Origin: Erythrophleum ivorense
Lineage: Eukaryota > Streptophyta > Magnoliopsida > Fabales > Fabaceae
Reading direction: 5' to 3'
Assembly: GCA_026724425.1 (NCBI GenBank)
Contig: JAIUCV010000001.1
Location: 4,846,001 to 4,910,000 of the forward strand
Length of the DNA stretch: 64,000 bases
The translations under genes and the position numbers were made by a program. Under the pieces are notes generated by a model, which was not told the origin of the DNA, made no database searches, and saw only the letters and a program-made list of their open reading frames with translations. The first letter of the stretch is position 1. Each line of letters opens with the position of its first letter. Shown one piece after another: positions 52,901 to 64,000 of this stretch.

Positions 52901-55712
52901 TGTAGTTTGATTTGTCAACTTTCTTAATTTGTCAACTTTCTTAAAATGTTTGGCACATTATCAAATCAACTTTTTTTCGTTGTAAAAAGTATAGGATTAC
53001 ATTTTGATGTAATTTCTTATATATTTATTATTAGATTTTTTAATCAAAATATAATAAGTGTATAATTTTTTAATAATATCATAATAAATGAATAATTTTT
53101 ACAAATAATTTTATATTTCTTTAATTAAATTATATATATACACTTGTCATATTTTAAATGAGAAAACAACTATATAAATAATTATATATATAAGTTTTTT
53201 TTATCAAAAATAGATATATTCAAAGAAATTAATTTAGTAAATATATATATATTTTAGTGAATAAAAAAAATTGGGGAATCGAATAAATTGGGGATAAATA
53301 CCTTTAACTGCAATATTTAAAAAAAAAAAGTAGAAGAGTTTAATTAATGTTGGTGATACAATTCATGGCCAACCATACAAAGGATAAGACTGAGAAGATT
53401 CTCTTGGATGATTGTGGTGTTTATTAAGTATTACAAAATAAAGATATTTTTGAGGAAAAAAAAAAAAGATATATTCATCACGGGATTGAATTGAATTCTC
53501 TGAACGATATTGTCCAAGCGCCTACGAGTCTAAAATTTGCTCGCCAAACAAAAGATAAGCAGAGTAGACTCTGTTCACCAACTAAATCATATATATGGTT
53601 TAAAAGAGAAACGATATATTATTAAATTATTAACTGTGATTTTTTATAAGATTATGACTTGTGAAATAATACTTTTTTTTTAAAAAAGTTGATAATATAC
53701 ACTAAAAGACCTGTACTTAAAATTATCATTATAGAAAAAAAAATTCTTGAAGAATATAGAAAGATAAAAATTAGTGTACTTTCGTGTGAGTTTCATGTGA
53801 GTTTTTTTTTTAAATCACATGTAGAAGAACATTTTTGAATGAGTCAATAATATAATATTAAATCATGAAAATATGCATTTATTATATTTTTATGGTTAAA
53901 ATATATAGAATTCTCTTAAATTTTAAATTATGTACAAATAACCTTTTCAATTTTTATAAATTGATAATGAATTCTTTTAAATTTGTAAATTTATGTAAAT
54001 AACTCCTATCATCAATAAATCTATTAATTTACAAACAGTAGAGTGAGATATCATATTAAATGAAAAAAAATTATATTTAAGGACTCAAGTTTTGTAAAAT
54101 TTATAATAAAAATTAAAAAAAAATTAAAATTACTTTTAAGGATAAAAATTACTATTAAGTTTTAGGAGACTTATTGCTAAATTTAAAAAAAATTATTACA
54201 AAATTTTAAAAAAATTACTATCAAATAACTTAAAGTATAACTTTTTTAAAATCTGATAATAATTTTTTGTAAACTCTAGCAACAAGTTCTTTAAAACTCA
54301 ATAGTAACTTTTGTTATTGAAAATAATTTTAATTTTTAAATTCATCTATTGTAAATTTTGAAAAGTTTGAATTCCTAAATGTCATCTTTTTCTAAATAAA
54401 CCCTCATAAATTTATTTTTTGGGCAATAATTTCATTGAACTTTGACTTATGTATAAAGTTTTCTAATAATGTATAAATAAATTTTTTAATATGTTATTTT
54501 TTTATTAGTAAAATAACAAATTAATTAACAATAAATGAGTTACTTATGTATAATCTCAAATTTAAAAAATTCATTGTCAAATTTCAAATATCAAGAGTTA
54601 TTAATATGATTTAAAATTTAAAATGTTTCGTACATTTTAGCCTACTTTTATTTATAAAATTTAAGGAAAAGCACTTATAAAAATAATATTTAATTTTTTT
54701 TTCAAACTAAAATGTCTTTCTCAATAACATTAAATTCTCGGGTCTTGTAATGAAATTCAACATAAAAGTAGAGCCATACATTAGCGTGGTCCTCAAATAC
54801 AATTCTGAATAAAGACATTTTTTTTTTCTTTTTGGTTAAAAATCATTTTGAAAAAGTCAAAACTTAATTCCTCAAAAATTAAGGAAATAATTTTTTACAA
54901 AAAAATAAAATTGTATATAAAGAATATTAATAAAAAAATATATATTTTTTTTATATTTTGATTATCATATTATTTAATTAAAATATGACAAATATATAGT
55001 TTTTGTAAATAAATGAATAATTTTCAATTAAATTATATAATTGTCATTTTATTATTAAAAAACACTTATTTTACTTTAACTAAGACAATTAAATCATAAA
55101 AATATAAAATAAAATTACGTCTAAGTCGCGGCCATACAAATAAGCATTTACAAGAAAAGTTCCATCCAAACACGCCTAATAGACTAATCCTCTTTTCAGT
55201 CTTCAATTTTCTTCAATTCCTTCATGGAGGATTTGCTTACACGTGACGTATACTTTGAAATAAACAGTGTATTAGTTGAAAACCACCTTCAAGAAAAAAG
55301 CACGCGCCCAACACCCTGCGCCGTTCCAAGAAATGTAACTTGATTTGAATAATTTTTATTTTTATTTTGATATATTTTTTGTTTTAAATAAAATAAAATG
55401 TAAAATAAAAATATTTTTAATTATTTATTTTTAAAAAATAATATTTGATATTACTAAATTAAAAAAATTTAAAAATTACCTTTTAATCTGATCGATTCAA
55501 ATTGTCTATTACTCTGAGAACAACAAACAATTTGAATTTGAAAAAAATAATTTTTTTTTCTTTTTCTATAAATATTTTAATATTAATTAACAAATGTCAT
55601 ATAATAAATATCCTTCAAATGTAAGGGTAGCATAGTCATTTCACGGAATAGGCCTAGGAGTCGTTATCCTGTTGGATGAAAACAGACTAGTAATCTCATT
55701 ACCAAAAATTAA
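49910..55712. other. Intergenic region
   Basis: No gene recognised. 49910-50300 is less AT-rich and contains a short internally repeated theme (GTTGGCACACTTG, GTGAGCACATTTG, GCTGGTGCATACAC near 50220-50290), perhaps part of a degraded transposon. The remainder is AT-rich. A GC-richer patch at 55120-55330 carries CACGTGACGTA (55240-55250). Confidence 0.7.
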
Positions 55713-56019
55713 AAAACAGAGCGGCAGCCTCTATTTCAGAAACAGAGCAGTAGCCTCAGAGGCATGAATGAATTGAATGAAGAGTGCAATTTTTGAAGTG
55801 AAAGAAAAGGCGGTTTCATTGGTACCCTTATTGTTGTTTGTAGCGTTCACGACCATTTTTTAATTCATTATAGTTTTTATCGCCTCTCTCTCTTCTTCCC
55901 ATTAAATCTTTCATCACATTTTCATTGGGATGAAAAGTATTTGCTCTTGATCTCTTCATCGTCTTCTCTCTGATTAGACTCACTCTTCATTTCTCTGCCT
56001 TTGGGAGCTTTTCTACCAA
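55713..56019 (+). promoter_or_regulatory. Proximal promoter and leader of the synaptotagmin gene
   Basis: The segment contains a short direct repeat (AACAGAGCGGCAGCCTC and AACAGAGCAGTAGCCTC, about 55715-55757) and a CT-rich leader-like tract (about 55883-55910) ahead of the ATG at 56020. A six-codon upstream frame (ATG at 55930, stop ending at 55950) would lie in the leader. No confident TATA box was identified. Confidence 0.5.
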
Positions 56020-59000
56020 ATGGGTTTCCTCAGCAGTTTCTTGGGCATTCTTGGTTTCGCCATTGGAATTCCTCTCGGCCTCTTGGTGGGGTTTTTCCTC
56101 TTCGTTTACTCAGAACCCGAAGAAGTGAAGGTAACTTTCATGTGTATATTCTATCGTTCGTTCGCAATATATCGGATTCCAACCCAATGTGGATTAAGTT
56201 CTTGTGATCAGTGAGACGGAAACTGAAGTTGAGTTAATTTCGAAATTTCGTTTTGAATTGTGGGCATGCATGATTAAATGAAATGCTTAATGCTACAGGA
56301 AACAGTCGTCATACCGATTTGCGATTTAGGCCCAATTGCTTCGCATGAACTTCTTTCTGAAATTCCTTTGTGGATGAAGAGCCCTGATTATGAACGAGTT
56401 AGTATAGCCGTGCAATCTATGGAGATTCTATTTTTTGTTGTGCTATTTTACATACAGACCTTACAATATTGTGCTTGATTACGCAGGTAGACTGGATGAA
56501 CAAATTTTTATTATATATGTGGCCTTCCCTTGACAAGGTACTTCTGTAATCCGTATGGGCAAATTTATCCTCTAATTAATTTGTTCTTCACTGGTTTTTT
56601 TCTTTTTTTAACGTATAGGCAATTTGTGGTACAATTAAAAGCATGGCAAAACCAATATTTGCAGAATATATAGGGAAGTATCAGATTAAAGTCATTGAAT
56701 TTGAGACGTTAACCCTTGGTACTCTTCCTCCCACCTTATGCGGTAAGTGTTTCTTAGTTGTGTAAGATTTGTGAGCAACTCTTAATATTTGGTTTATGGT
56801 TGCTACTGTTCCCCTACTATTCAGTTCCTACTTTGAAATACTTCATCATATATTCTCAAATTCCACTAGAAGAGGTTGTACTCATATTAGCACGTGGTCA
56901 CTTGGAATGGTTTTCACCTTGGTAAATATGAGTGAACATGGTCATATGCACATGGCATGTACATAAATGTAGATAGATGCTTTTGTAGATTGTCAATGAT
57001 AGGGCTTGTGTTGAGGGTCTGGAAAAACTTATAGCTAATCAAAATGATGCATTTTGGTGCTAAGAAACGAAAAATGACTTGAGTGAAATAATTGGGCGAT
57101 TTCAACGGCAACGGACGTGTAATCTCATTTTAGCATAAATTGTCTTCTTGAGAATTCTTCTTCCAATGTATGTACTCACCACATTTTACACAAAATGGAG
57201 GACTACGAATATTTATGTCAGATTTGAATCCTTTATGGAACTAGCATAAATGCACTTTAGAAAGTAAAGCACACTTACAAAACTGCTGATGAAAAAACCA
57301 GCAGTTTGTATATTTTTCTTCCCTTGTATTATTGTCTAATAAAGTCGATGGTTCGCACAAAGTTTAAATATCAATTTTTTTTTTATAAATGGTCATCACT
57401 TATCTCTTAACAGGTAATGAGGTATGAGAGTCTAGCATCGTATTTAATGGTTTTGGACTGTCTACTTTGTGATTCTGCAGGTATTAAAGCCTTTGAGACA
57501 AATGAAAACGAATTGATTATGGAACCAATCATCAAATGGGCTGGCAATCAGAATATAGTGTTGGTTTTGAAGTTATTGTCTCTACGGATCACGGTTCAGG
57601 TCAGATCATCTTTCAGGCACAAATCTTAAATGATAATGTTTAGTTTAGTTCCTGCAAAATTGTTGCTGTTCTTCTCGGAATTGATAATGCTTCTTCTCAG
57701 GTGGTAGACTTACAAATATTTGCAGCACCGCGGATAACTTTAAAACCTTTAGTGCCTACATTTCCATGTTTTGCCAACATTGTCGTATCTTTGTTGGAGA
57801 AGGTAAAGGAAGCGTTATGGTCAAGCATAGTTTCATTTGCCTTAACTAATATATGTAGTCAGTGAGAAACCCAATTATCTGTAATAATTATTTAATTTAA
57901 TATGCAGCCTCATGTAGATTTCGGGATGAAAATATCAGGAGGGGACATCATGTCAATACCTGGTCTTTATAGATATGTTCAGGTGCTCCCCTGGTAATTA
58001 TTTTTGCTGATGGAGGTTACTATTTTCACTAAATTGTCTACAGCAGACTTACACTCTTTTATTTTTATTTCTCTCAATTTCTTTTAGAATTATTATAGTA
58101 GTATATTTTCTTGTGAAGCGAATTAGGATTTCCTTTTTGTATTTGCCTTATACAACAATGAATTCAGTTAATTACTATAAATACAGGTTATTTAGACAAA
58201 TGTGCTGCGTTTCGTACAATCATGAATTTAGTTAATTATGCAAGTTAGTTCTAGGAATTTGGTGGCTTTTTGTTGTGCATTACTTATGATATCCAGATTC
58301 TCCGCTTCTATAGTGGATTGTTTGGTCACTTTGGCCCCTTGCACGTAGTACTAAAAGGGGTGAGCCACAAATATTTTGTGTTCATGTTCTTCATGTTGTT
58401 ACTCTTGGTTGCTCACTGTTATTCTTTTGTTTTTGGCACTTCCAGACTTCCAGTTACCACAAAAGTTCTTAAGAATTAGACGTGAAAGACTGACTACTTT
58501 AGTTGTTTACAGGAAACAATCAAAAAGCAAGTTGCAAGCCTCTATCTCTGGCCTCAAACTCTTGAAATTCCTATTCTTGAAGAATCAACGTAAGTTCATA
58601 TGAAGTGACAGAGTTTTATGTGCTTAAAAGAGTAGTTTTCCTTAGTCTAAAGGCCCTATATATATTCATTCTGCAACTTTGGAAAATACATGAATAATGA
58701 GCCCTGCTTCTTATCTAAAGCCTAAGAATGTGACGTAGTTGAGTCCAGAGCCCTGTCGTTTTTCTTTTTATTTGATAATGTTTTGCAGTTGTCAACAGTT
58801 GGGGGAAGTGCATTGAGTTGCTAGCAGATATCTTTACTAGAACTATGTTACATTTTAAAACACGTTTTTTAGTAGTAGTAGTATTTGTTGTTAAAAAATA
58901 CCACAAAGTGTCTTCAATTACAGAAGAACTTTCTGTTCACTCTTTGAAGAACTATTAGCTTTTGAAAAAGGTTCTAATTCTTCTTCCACATTACTGTAGG

Positions 59001-61084
59001 GTGGCAATAAAGAAGCCTGTAGGGATATTACATGTGAATGTGATTCGGGCACTAAAGCTTTTGAAGATGGATTTGTTGGGAACTTCTGATCCATATGTCA
59101 AACTCAGCCTTTCTGGGGACAAGCTTCCAGCAAAGAAAACCACCATTAAGAGGAAGAATTTGAATCCTGAGTGGAATGAGAAGTTCAAGCTTGTTGTGAA
59201 GGACCCTGAATCTCAAGTTCTCCAATTGCAAGTCTATGACTGGGATAAGGTTTTTGTGATCTTTCATCTAGTTATATCCTTAAAATTTGATAGAAAAATT
59301 TCAGAAAATATCACATTTTAAATTATTTCTCTGTTTGCATAAATTATTCTGACTTACTGGTGGCAATCACCTTCCAAATGGATGGTGAACTTGGAATCTT
59401 ATTGAAGGGAAACTTGGGAGTGAATTCACTTGGTCGCTGGACATTTTTATTTAATCAGCTTATCTTTTTTATAATTTTCACTCATTCTGATACCAAACAA
59501 AAACAACTGCATTTTCTTCATGTGTGCATAAACAATACAATTACTTGCAGAGAATGTTAAGTTTGGTAATACATTGTATTGGAATCTTCATATTCACATG
59601 ATGCATTTACTATCCATTTTTCTCACTGACAGTTCCATTGATGATATATAATTCAGTTCAAAGATGGTGGTTGAGTTTGCATTTGTTTCTGAGGGTTTGT
59701 TCCTTTTCATTGAACTCTTAACAGGTAGGCGGACATGACAAGCTTGGGATGCAGTTAGTCCCCCTTAAGTTGCTAAAGCCTCATGAGAGCAAGGAATTTA
59801 CACTTGATTTACTCAAGGACACAAATATCCCGGAGCCTCCAAATAAGAAGCCAAGAGGGCAAATTGTGTTGGATCTTACTTTCGTTCCTTTCAGAGAAGA
59901 CAGTATCAAATTTGGTGGGCATTCGGAAAGTGGGATTGATAGGTTATCTGATGATGAGATCCAAGGGGCAGGTTTGCTTTCAGTTGTAATACAGGAGGCT
60001 GAGGAGGTAGAGGGTAAAAGCCACAACAATCCATACGCAGTGGTTTTCTTTAGAGGCGAAAAGAAAAAGACAAAGGTAAACTTCCACTTTTAGTATGATT
60101 CTATGTGACTTTTTTAGTTGCTTGGGATACTTTATCTCGCATTTTGGATATGAGGAGGCATCTAAAATACATGTATTTATTATAATAGTATTCAAGATAT
60201 GAATAAAAATTTAAAATATCTTATATTACCCAAAAACTTTAAGATCTCACTTTCGTGATCTTTTAACTATATCAATTCTTCGATAACTTTTAATTGCCTT
60301 ATTATACATGAAAATCTTTAATATAATATATTCTACCATTCTATTGTGTCCTAGACTGTGAAAAATGTAGATATCAATGTATTAAATGGTTCCACAATTT
60401 TATGAGTGTGTACGCGCATGCACGCTTAACAAACCTTTATTTACCATAAATTTCCTCCATATCCGTACACTCTAATATGTTATAACCCATCCCATTTCAT
60501 AGCAAATCCAGGCCAAACATTTATATCAATTTTTTATTTGTAATTTTATATTTTAGTCGATAGAAATTTACGTAATGTTTAAATAGATAAAACAAATCAT
60601 TATTATTCATGTAAGCATAAAAATTTATTTCTAACATATTTATATGTTTAATAATAATTATGTTAGTCTACTAATTTTTCAAACTGAATCTAACAAAAAA
60701 ATTTCATTTTGAAATTTTGCAGATGGTGAGGAAAACTCGTGACCCAAGGTGGAATGAAGAATTTGAATTCATGCTTGAGGAGCCTCCTCTACATGACAAG
60801 ATACACATTGAAGTAATGAGTAAGAGGACCATCTTCAGTTTTCTATCCAGGGTATTATTATCACCTTTTCTCTTCATTACTCGTTTTTTTTTTCTTTTGT
60901 TCTTCTTTTAAACTTTTCATATGATGTTCATTGAATATTGTCTATGGATGTGCAGGAATCGTTGGGGCATGTGGAGATTAATCTCAATGACGTAGTGAAC
61001 AATGGTCGCATCAATGATAAATACGATCTGATCAATTCAAAGAATGGAGTGATACATGTTGAGATCCGATGGAACTTGGTCTGA
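56020..61084 (+). CDS. SYT3: Synaptotagmin-3-like protein (SMP and two C2 domains), twelve exons
   Basis: Exons: 56020-56130, 56299-56397, 56487-56537, 56619-56742, 57481-57599, 57701-57802, 57908-57982, 58513-58589, 59000-59249, 59725-60075, 60723-60851, 60956-61084. All joins use GT-AG and keep frame, giving 538 residues. Domains: an N-terminal hydrophobic ER anchor (about 3-30), an SMP lipid-transfer domain (about 66-250, with PDYERVDWMNKF and CFANIVVSLLEKPHVDFG), C2A (about 257-360) and C2B (about 418-525). C2A keeps acidic calcium ligands at Asp277, Asp283, Asp333 and Asp335; C2B lacks most of them. The sequence follows Arabidopsis SYT3 more closely than SYT1 (PDYERVDW, TSDPYVKLSLSGDKLPAKKTT, GHVEINLNDVVNNGRIN). 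From family knowledge these proteins tether ER to plasma membrane through C2-phospholipid contacts and help move diacylglycerol during cold or osmotic stress. No disruption seen. Confidence 0.96.
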
Positions 61085-61116
61085 AAAAACCAGAATCAGA
61101 GACTCATAATGTAATT

Positions 61117-61449
61117 TGCCTTTAGGTCTTTGCTAGCTTCATAGAAGAGGAAAAAAAAATGATATTGTTTAAATATATCAGGCTTTCTTGTTTCTGTTTT
61201 GTTGTGCTTTTAATTTTTGTTTATTTTAACTTTTTTATATTTTTCAACAGGTGTTGTAACAAAAAAAAATTGTATAAAAAAAATTGGCTCTAGGTCTTTA
61301 CTAGCTTAAAATAGTTTTCTATTTCACAGAATTACTAGTGAGGAATTTTCAGTGTGTTGAATAGAAGAGAAAAAAAAATTATAATGTTTTAATATATCAG
61401 GCTTTCTTGTTTTTGTTTTGTTGTGCTTTTAAGTTTTGTTTATTTTATT
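61117..61449. repeat. Diverged tandem duplication in the synaptotagmin 3' region
   Basis: 61117-61230 and 61286-61449 share AGGTCTTTxCTAGCTT, then ATAGAAGAGRAAAAAAAA, then ATATCAGGCTTTCTTGTTT and TTTTGTTGTGCTTTTAA in order. The second copy carries an extra insertion of about 55 bp after CTAGCTT. At least the first copy starts 33 bp after the stop codon and is probably 3' UTR. Confidence 0.85.
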
Positions 61450-62363
61450 ATTTAGGTTTTTAACGCAATTAACAAAATGAATACTTTATGTTTGTAAAAT
61501 TCAGAAGAAATAAATCATTTGTCAAATATGAAACAAATTAATCACTAAAGTTAAGCTAACGCCTTTTTTTTAAAATCAAAATTAAAAAGAGTAGTTTACG
61601 CTGTGATCACAAATTCACAAATGACACGAATTTGCCATTTGACAAACTGCTATCCACAGAAAGGCCCTACTCAGCCCTGGACCTGCCATTCGGCTCCATT
61701 TAATGTTTAAGGACCACCCAATCAGAGAGGAAAAGACAAAAATAAATAAATAAATAAATAAAAATAGACAATAACAACAATAACAATAACAAACAAAAAA
61801 ATACCGATTTTGCAAACAACTTTGTAATTTTCGATTTCACAAACAAATTGATCTTAAAAAATAAGACTCGCTCTAAACACTAAATATTTTTCTTAAAAAA
61901 AAGAAAAAATTTGTGAGGTTTATCTGATATTAGATAAATGAATTTTTGCTTTTTTGAAAAATGCTTAAAATATATAATCTTTTTTATTGTTTTAAAAGTA
62001 TACATTTACCTTTTTAAAATTAAAATATGACTAAAATAGTTTTAAGAATACTATTGATTTCCTTTATTAAAAATATCACTTATCAAAAAATAATTTTTTA
62101 AAATTTTACTTTACTATTATTTATCTTGTGTTGAGAATTATAAATTTGATTTATTTTAAAAATTTATTGAACTTATGGCAATACTTATATTTATTAATAT
62201 ATTTTAATACAAATTTTATTTTTAAAATTAAATTATTATCTATAAATAAGTTAAATTTTAAAAATTATTTTGTGAATATGTTTTTTATTTTTAATGATTT
62301 ATTTTTTATCCAATAATTTAACAATTTTCTAAGTTCAAAAAATTTGACTATTTTATATTGATC

Positions 62364-62396
<33 letters not shown>

Positions 62397-64000
62397 TATT
62401 TGTTATCTTCATTAAATAATATACATTGAAGTATTTAGTTAAAATAGATATAATTATAACTTATTTTTGTTGTAAGGGAGGGAAGTATAATGTTTTTTTT
62501 TTGTTTCAAAAGAGAAATGTATATTTTTAAAATAAAAAAAATTTGTATAATTCATACATATCTCAAAAAGGAGAAAATTAACTTATCCTATAATTTTTCT
62601 TATTGAATTTTGTAACACTAGGTTATATTTGGGTTTGACAAGATGAAGAAATTAGTGAACAAAAAATTAATTTAGACACTGTTCTTGTTTAACAGTTTTT
62701 TATAAAAATAATTGAGGACAAAGAAAAACTATATACTATTCAAAATTCTTTACTCTTGTTTATTCAAATAACCCTTTAGGTAGTGTTCAGTGTGAAAATA
62801 AATTATTTTCTTTTATTTTTGGAAATCACATTCTTTGAAACATAATTTTATAGAATATTGTTAAAATTGTTTGATTCCTGCAAAATATTTTTGAAAATAT
62901 TTCATGATATTTCTAAAAATATAACAGTCATGTGTTTGGTACTTTGGTTCAATCACAATGTTTTAAAGAATCATAAATCATTTTTTAGAAACTGCACTTT
63001 ATTCTTTTTTATTTAAAAATTAATAATTACTTGTGACTAAATATTTTTTTTATCAAAACATTAATAATGGTAGGAGTGATGATGGTGATACTAAGACTCA
63101 ATTTGGTATGCTTGTCACGAACATATTCTTTTTGTATAATTAATATAATATTTATTATACTTTTATAATTATTATTTTATTTATTAAATTATCATTTTAA
63201 TTATTAAATCATATTTTTAAAAATAAAGGTAAAAAATTCTTTTTCATTCTACATACTTTTATCTATCTATTTTTTATATTCTTTTCATTTTATATCTTTT
63301 AACCAAACGAGTCAATAGATACTTTATAGTGGTGGTGTTGTAAAAATAGATAGAATGATGGTAATATCAATAATAATTAGGAATTGTCCATCGTATAAGA
63401 ATCTATGTAGTATTTAAAAAAAATAAAAAATTACAAAAAAAAATTGAAAGCCAAATACCAACTTAGAGAACTCGAAATGGAGTTATATTATTCATAGATA
63501 ATGGTAATGGTAGCAATATAAGTAAGGGTGATAATGATAATAATAATTGATAAAGAATAAACTGAAGTTAGGATTTTTAAAGCAATAAGAGATGTGTAAT
63601 TTGGTCTTTCCAATAAACAACAATATTTGCATTCTTTGACCCTTTTTGTCAAAATGAAAATTTAAAAATTTGTTAAAATGTTGCATTCTTAAGAAGGCAT
63701 TTATGAGAATGTTGCATTTATAGGATTATTATTTTTTCTTACTTTTGTGCTAAACATGAAATTCAAATATTTCAAATCTCACATTTCTCATTCTCAAAAA
63801 CAAAATGACATACCAACCATGTGGTATAACTGTTGGAGTAAATCACTTTTTTAAGATATTCAAATTACATCAAGCGTATCTCTATTTTGAATATTTACAT
63901 TCTTTTTCCTTATAATAAAAAGTTGTATTACATTATTATATTTTGTTTGATTAAAATATCTTTATATATCTATTATTTATATAGTATAACAAGCATTAAA
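61450..64000. other. AT-rich intergenic region to the window end
   Basis: No gene recognised. It includes an (AAAT)n run near 61740-61760, an AT run at 62370-62393 and a small MITE-like element at 63095-63313. Confidence 0.75.
63095..63313. mobile_element. Small MITE-like element
   Basis: The left end reads GACTCAATTTGGT and the reverse complement of the right end reads GACTCGTTTGGTT, bounding about 219 bp of very AT-rich non-coding DNA. The size and TTTGGT-containing ends fit the small elements common in plant intergenic DNA. No target duplication was established. Confidence 0.42.

Noticed and set aside
1..64000. CRISPR array, operons, phage or bacterial defence genes
   Set aside because: The window is plant nuclear DNA. 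The repeats are microsatellites and transposon relics, without the regular repeat-spacer pattern of CRISPR.
1..64000. tRNA or rRNA genes
   Set aside because: No conserved tRNA A/B-box pair or rRNA core sequence was noticed by eye. A tRNAscan-SE or Rfam search would settle this.

Overview
This is a nuclear chromosome segment from a flowering plant, most likely a eudicot. The window is strongly AT-rich. It has four protein-coding genes with plant-type GT-AG introns, all of plant families (SAUR, phenylalanine ammonia-lyase, BAHD acyltransferase, synaptotagmin/SMP). The genes sit in long non-coding tracts full of microsatellites, local duplications, MITE-like elements and LTR remnants. I cannot name the species.

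Layout. 1-5.0 kb: AT-rich intergenic DNA. 5427-5789 (+): intronless SAUR41-type gene of 120 residues, with a TGTCTC site upstream and a DST-like mRNA-instability block in the 3' UTR. 6.9-13.4 kb: two diverged copies of one non-coding block in direct tandem order. 14265-19143 (-): complete two-exon phenylalanine ammonia-lyase gene (717 residues, MIO triad Ala203-Ser204-Gly205) with a 2725-bp intron and a recognisable promoter (TATA, G-box, AC-II). 19.7-42.2 kb: gene-free and repeat-rich. It includes a convincing solo LTR at 35136-37083 with a 5-bp target duplication, a second LTR candidate beside it, and several local duplications. 42283-43730 (-): complete two-exon BAHD acyltransferase (441 residues, HALID and DFGWG motifs). 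43.8-55.9 kb: gene-free, with a possible LTR, a MITE-like element and a pair of G-boxes. 56020-61084 (+): complete twelve-exon synaptotagmin-3-type gene (538 residues; N-terminal membrane anchor, SMP, C2A, C2B). 61.1-64 kb: AT-rich DNA with a small MITE-like element.

The genes are independently transcribed and do not form a cluster. PAL makes cinnamate for phenylpropanoids. The BAHD enzyme transfers an acyl group from acyl-CoA to an unknown acceptor. The SAUR probably acts in auxin- or stress-linked cell growth. The synaptotagmin probably tethers ER to plasma membrane and moves lipid. That PAL and the BAHD enzyme share a pathway would be speculation, since they lie 23 kb apart.

I found no previously undescribed molecular system. 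The observations most worth a second look are the 6.4-kb tandem block duplication, an exon-like coding fragment of unknown origin inside the PAL intron, the solo LTR, and a competing splice donor in the BAHD gene.
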